Of a DNA stretch of 8,796 bases, positions 7,006 to 8,796 are shown one piece after another. The notes under the pieces are model-generated. The model did no database searches and was not told the origin of the DNA. It worked only from the letters and a program-made list of their open reading frames with translations. The first letter of the stretch is position 1; each line of letters starts with the position of its first letter. Location of the stretch: the NCBI GenBank assembly GCA_003132125.1, contig PKWT01000101.1, forward strand, positions 26,132-34,927, given 5' to 3'. Source of the DNA: Micrococcales bacterium. Lineage in GTDB: Bacteria; Actinomycetota; Actinomycetes; Actinomycetales; Dermatophilaceae. A program made the translations under genes and the position numbers.

Positions 7006-7013
7006 AAGAGAGG
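7006..7013 (+). promoter_or_regulatory. Ribosome-binding site fixing the ftsZ start
   Basis: AAGAGAGG ends nine bases before the GTG at 7023. It is the only good Shine-Dalgarno in the region and supports GTG 7023 over the upstream in-frame TTG at 6942, which has no comparable site. Confidence 0.7.
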
Positions 7014-7022
7014 CCCACCGAC

Positions 7023-8267
<1,245 letters not shown>

Positions 8268-8286
8268 CACCTCGCGCGGGGCGCAG

Positions 8287-8335
8287 CAACGAGGCAGGGG
8301 CGGTTGGCCTTCGGGCCGACCGCCCTGCATCGTTG
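8287..8335 (+). terminator. Strong UUCG-capped hairpin after ftsZ, probable transcription terminator
   Basis: GCAGGGGCGGTTGGCC (8294-8309) pairs with GGCCGACCGCCCTGC (8314-8328) around a TTCG loop closed by C-G, the exceptionally stable cUUCGg tetraloop. The stem has one bulged G and one T-G wobble. CAACGA (8287-8292) and TCGTTG (8330-8335) extend it by six perfect pairs past one G/A mismatch, giving about 21 pairs in total. It begins 20 bases after the ftsZ stop. No T-tract follows, as is common for terminators in high-GC actinobacteria, so termination is inferred from structure and position. Confidence 0.8.
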
Positions 8336-8452
8336 GATCGCGGCTCCGGGCAACCTCGAGCGTGTCGAATCGCGTCCTTCTCACGCAACCTTTATGTTCG
8401 CTTCGGAGGGGACGTCAGATGGATGAGGGGGCGCGAGACTGAGGTGGAGCCC
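8336..8452 (+). promoter_or_regulatory. Probable promoter and leader region of the gene at 8453
   Basis: These 117 bases lie between the terminator and the next gene, so that gene needs its own promoter here. TATGTT (8393-8398) is the best -10-like hexamer, in a locally A/T-richer patch, and no matching -35 is seen. Two Shine-Dalgarno-like stretches occur: GGAGGGG (8405-8411) and GAGGTGGAG (8441-8449). The first is well placed for a seven-codon ORF, ATG 8419 to TGA 8442 (MDEGARD). The second is well placed for the ATG at 8453. GACGTC (8411-8416) is a perfect 6-base palindrome. Confidence 0.35.
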
Positions 8453-8796
8453 ATGACTGATCTCACGTCGAGGCTTCTCCGGAAGGGTCGATCGGCCCGC
8501 AACCGTCGGCTGGCCCTCGGGTGGGGGGCCGCTGGTGTCGTTGCCGTGGCCGCAGTGGTCGCCGTTGTCCTTGTGGTTCCTGGTGGCCAGCGACTGCCCG
8601 CCCCGGCACCTGCCAACAGCGGTATGCCGTCCTCGCCCGCCACGTCGTCCGCCACGGCGGCGCAGGCCGCAGATGAAGATCCCCTGATGACGTATGCCCT
8701 CAATCTCCCCATGGGGCCGCCGATTGCCTTGATCCCGCGCGCTGAAAAGCGTGGAAACGCAGTGGTGGTCGTGACGGCCGATCACGTGGTGACCCT
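8453..8796 (+). CDS. Unrecognised membrane-anchored protein, N-terminal part (3' end outside window)
   Basis: I do not recognise this gene. The first 114 codons are present and the frame is still open at the right edge. The ATG at 8453 is preferred because GAGGTG (8441-8446) matches the anti-Shine-Dalgarno sequence and ends six bases before it. An in-frame ATG at 8423 would add ten mostly charged residues and is less well spaced from GGAGGGG. The predicted protein has a basic N-terminus (RLLRKGRSARNRRL, about 7-20) and one hydrophobic segment (about 21-42, mostly Ala/Val). A low-complexity Pro/Ala/Ser/Thr stretch follows (about 49-73), and then the start of a more structured region with LNLPMGPPIALIP and NAVVVVTADHVV. 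This fits a type II membrane protein or signal anchor with the bulk of the protein outside. The strand-like VVVVTADHVV could open a beta-rich domain such as a beta-propeller, but that is speculation. It is not ylmD, ylmE or sepF, the genes usually found after actinobacterial ftsZ. Confidence 0.75.
   Translation, partial: MTDLTSRLLRKGRSARNRRLALGWGAAGVVAVAAVVAVVLVVPGGQRLPAPAPANSGMPSSPATSSATAAQAADEDPLMTYALNLPMGPPIALIPRAEKRGNAVVVVTADHVVT

Noticed and set aside
6942..7022. 27-residue N-terminal extension of FtsZ from an in-frame TTG at 6942
   Set aside because: No Shine-Dalgarno supports it, the extra residues do not resemble FtsZ, and GTG 7023 gives the standard actinobacterial N-terminus with a good ribosome-binding site.
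8385..8416. GCAACC and CGTC considered as an ECF sigma factor promoter
   Set aside because: The two elements are 22 bases apart, longer than the usual 16-18 base ECF spacer, so the match is not convincing.
8381..8785. Reverse-strand open frame opposite the gene at 8453
   Set aside because: The forward frame has a strong Shine-Dalgarno, a coherent basic tail, membrane span and linker, and continues past the window end. The reverse frame is low-complexity Arg/Gly/His with no motif.

Overview
This window is most of a division and cell wall (dcw) gene cluster from a high-GC actinobacterium. All eight genes are on the + strand. The order is mraY (3' part), murD, ftsW, murG, murC, ftsQ, ftsZ, followed by the start of an unrecognised membrane-anchored protein. 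The actinobacterial assignment rests on strong G/C bias at third codon positions, four GTG starts (murD, ftsW, murG, ftsZ), no ftsA or ddl between ftsQ and ftsZ, an FtsZ N-terminus of the actinobacterial type (AAPQNYLAVIKVVGIGGGG) and the APLQHHFEL motif in MraY. The general look of the proteins suggests Nocardioidaceae/Propionibacteriales. That finer placement is an impression from memory, not a computed result.

Layout. Positions 1-6820 form one very compact operon. Each of its five gene junctions is a 4-base start/stop overlap (GTGA or ATGA), and no promoter or terminator is visible inside it. A 202-base gap (6821-7022) separates ftsQ from ftsZ. It carries an A/T-rich island, an exact 10-base direct repeat, a small inverted repeat and a possible leader hairpin, and is the likely site of a dedicated ftsZ promoter. 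FtsZ (7023-8267) has a visible Shine-Dalgarno sequence. It is followed by a strong UUCG-capped hairpin (8287-8335), a convincing end of the transcription unit. A new unit then begins with a basic, single-span, Pro/Ala/Ser/Thr-rich protein that runs off the right edge.

How the genes work together. MurC adds L-Ala and MurD adds D-Glu to the UDP-MurNAc precursor in the cytoplasm. MraY transfers phospho-MurNAc-pentapeptide to undecaprenyl phosphate (lipid I), and MurG adds GlcNAc (lipid II). FtsW polymerises lipid II at the septum, FtsQ is a bitopic divisome scaffold, and FtsZ forms the cytoplasmic Z-ring.

I found no mobile element, CRISPR array, RNA gene or anomalous defence-type system. This is conserved core genome. 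The parts worth a second look are the ftsQ-ftsZ regulatory gap, the chain of overlaps, the single TTA codon in ftsW, the cysteine pairs in two membrane enzymes, and the unknown gene after ftsZ.
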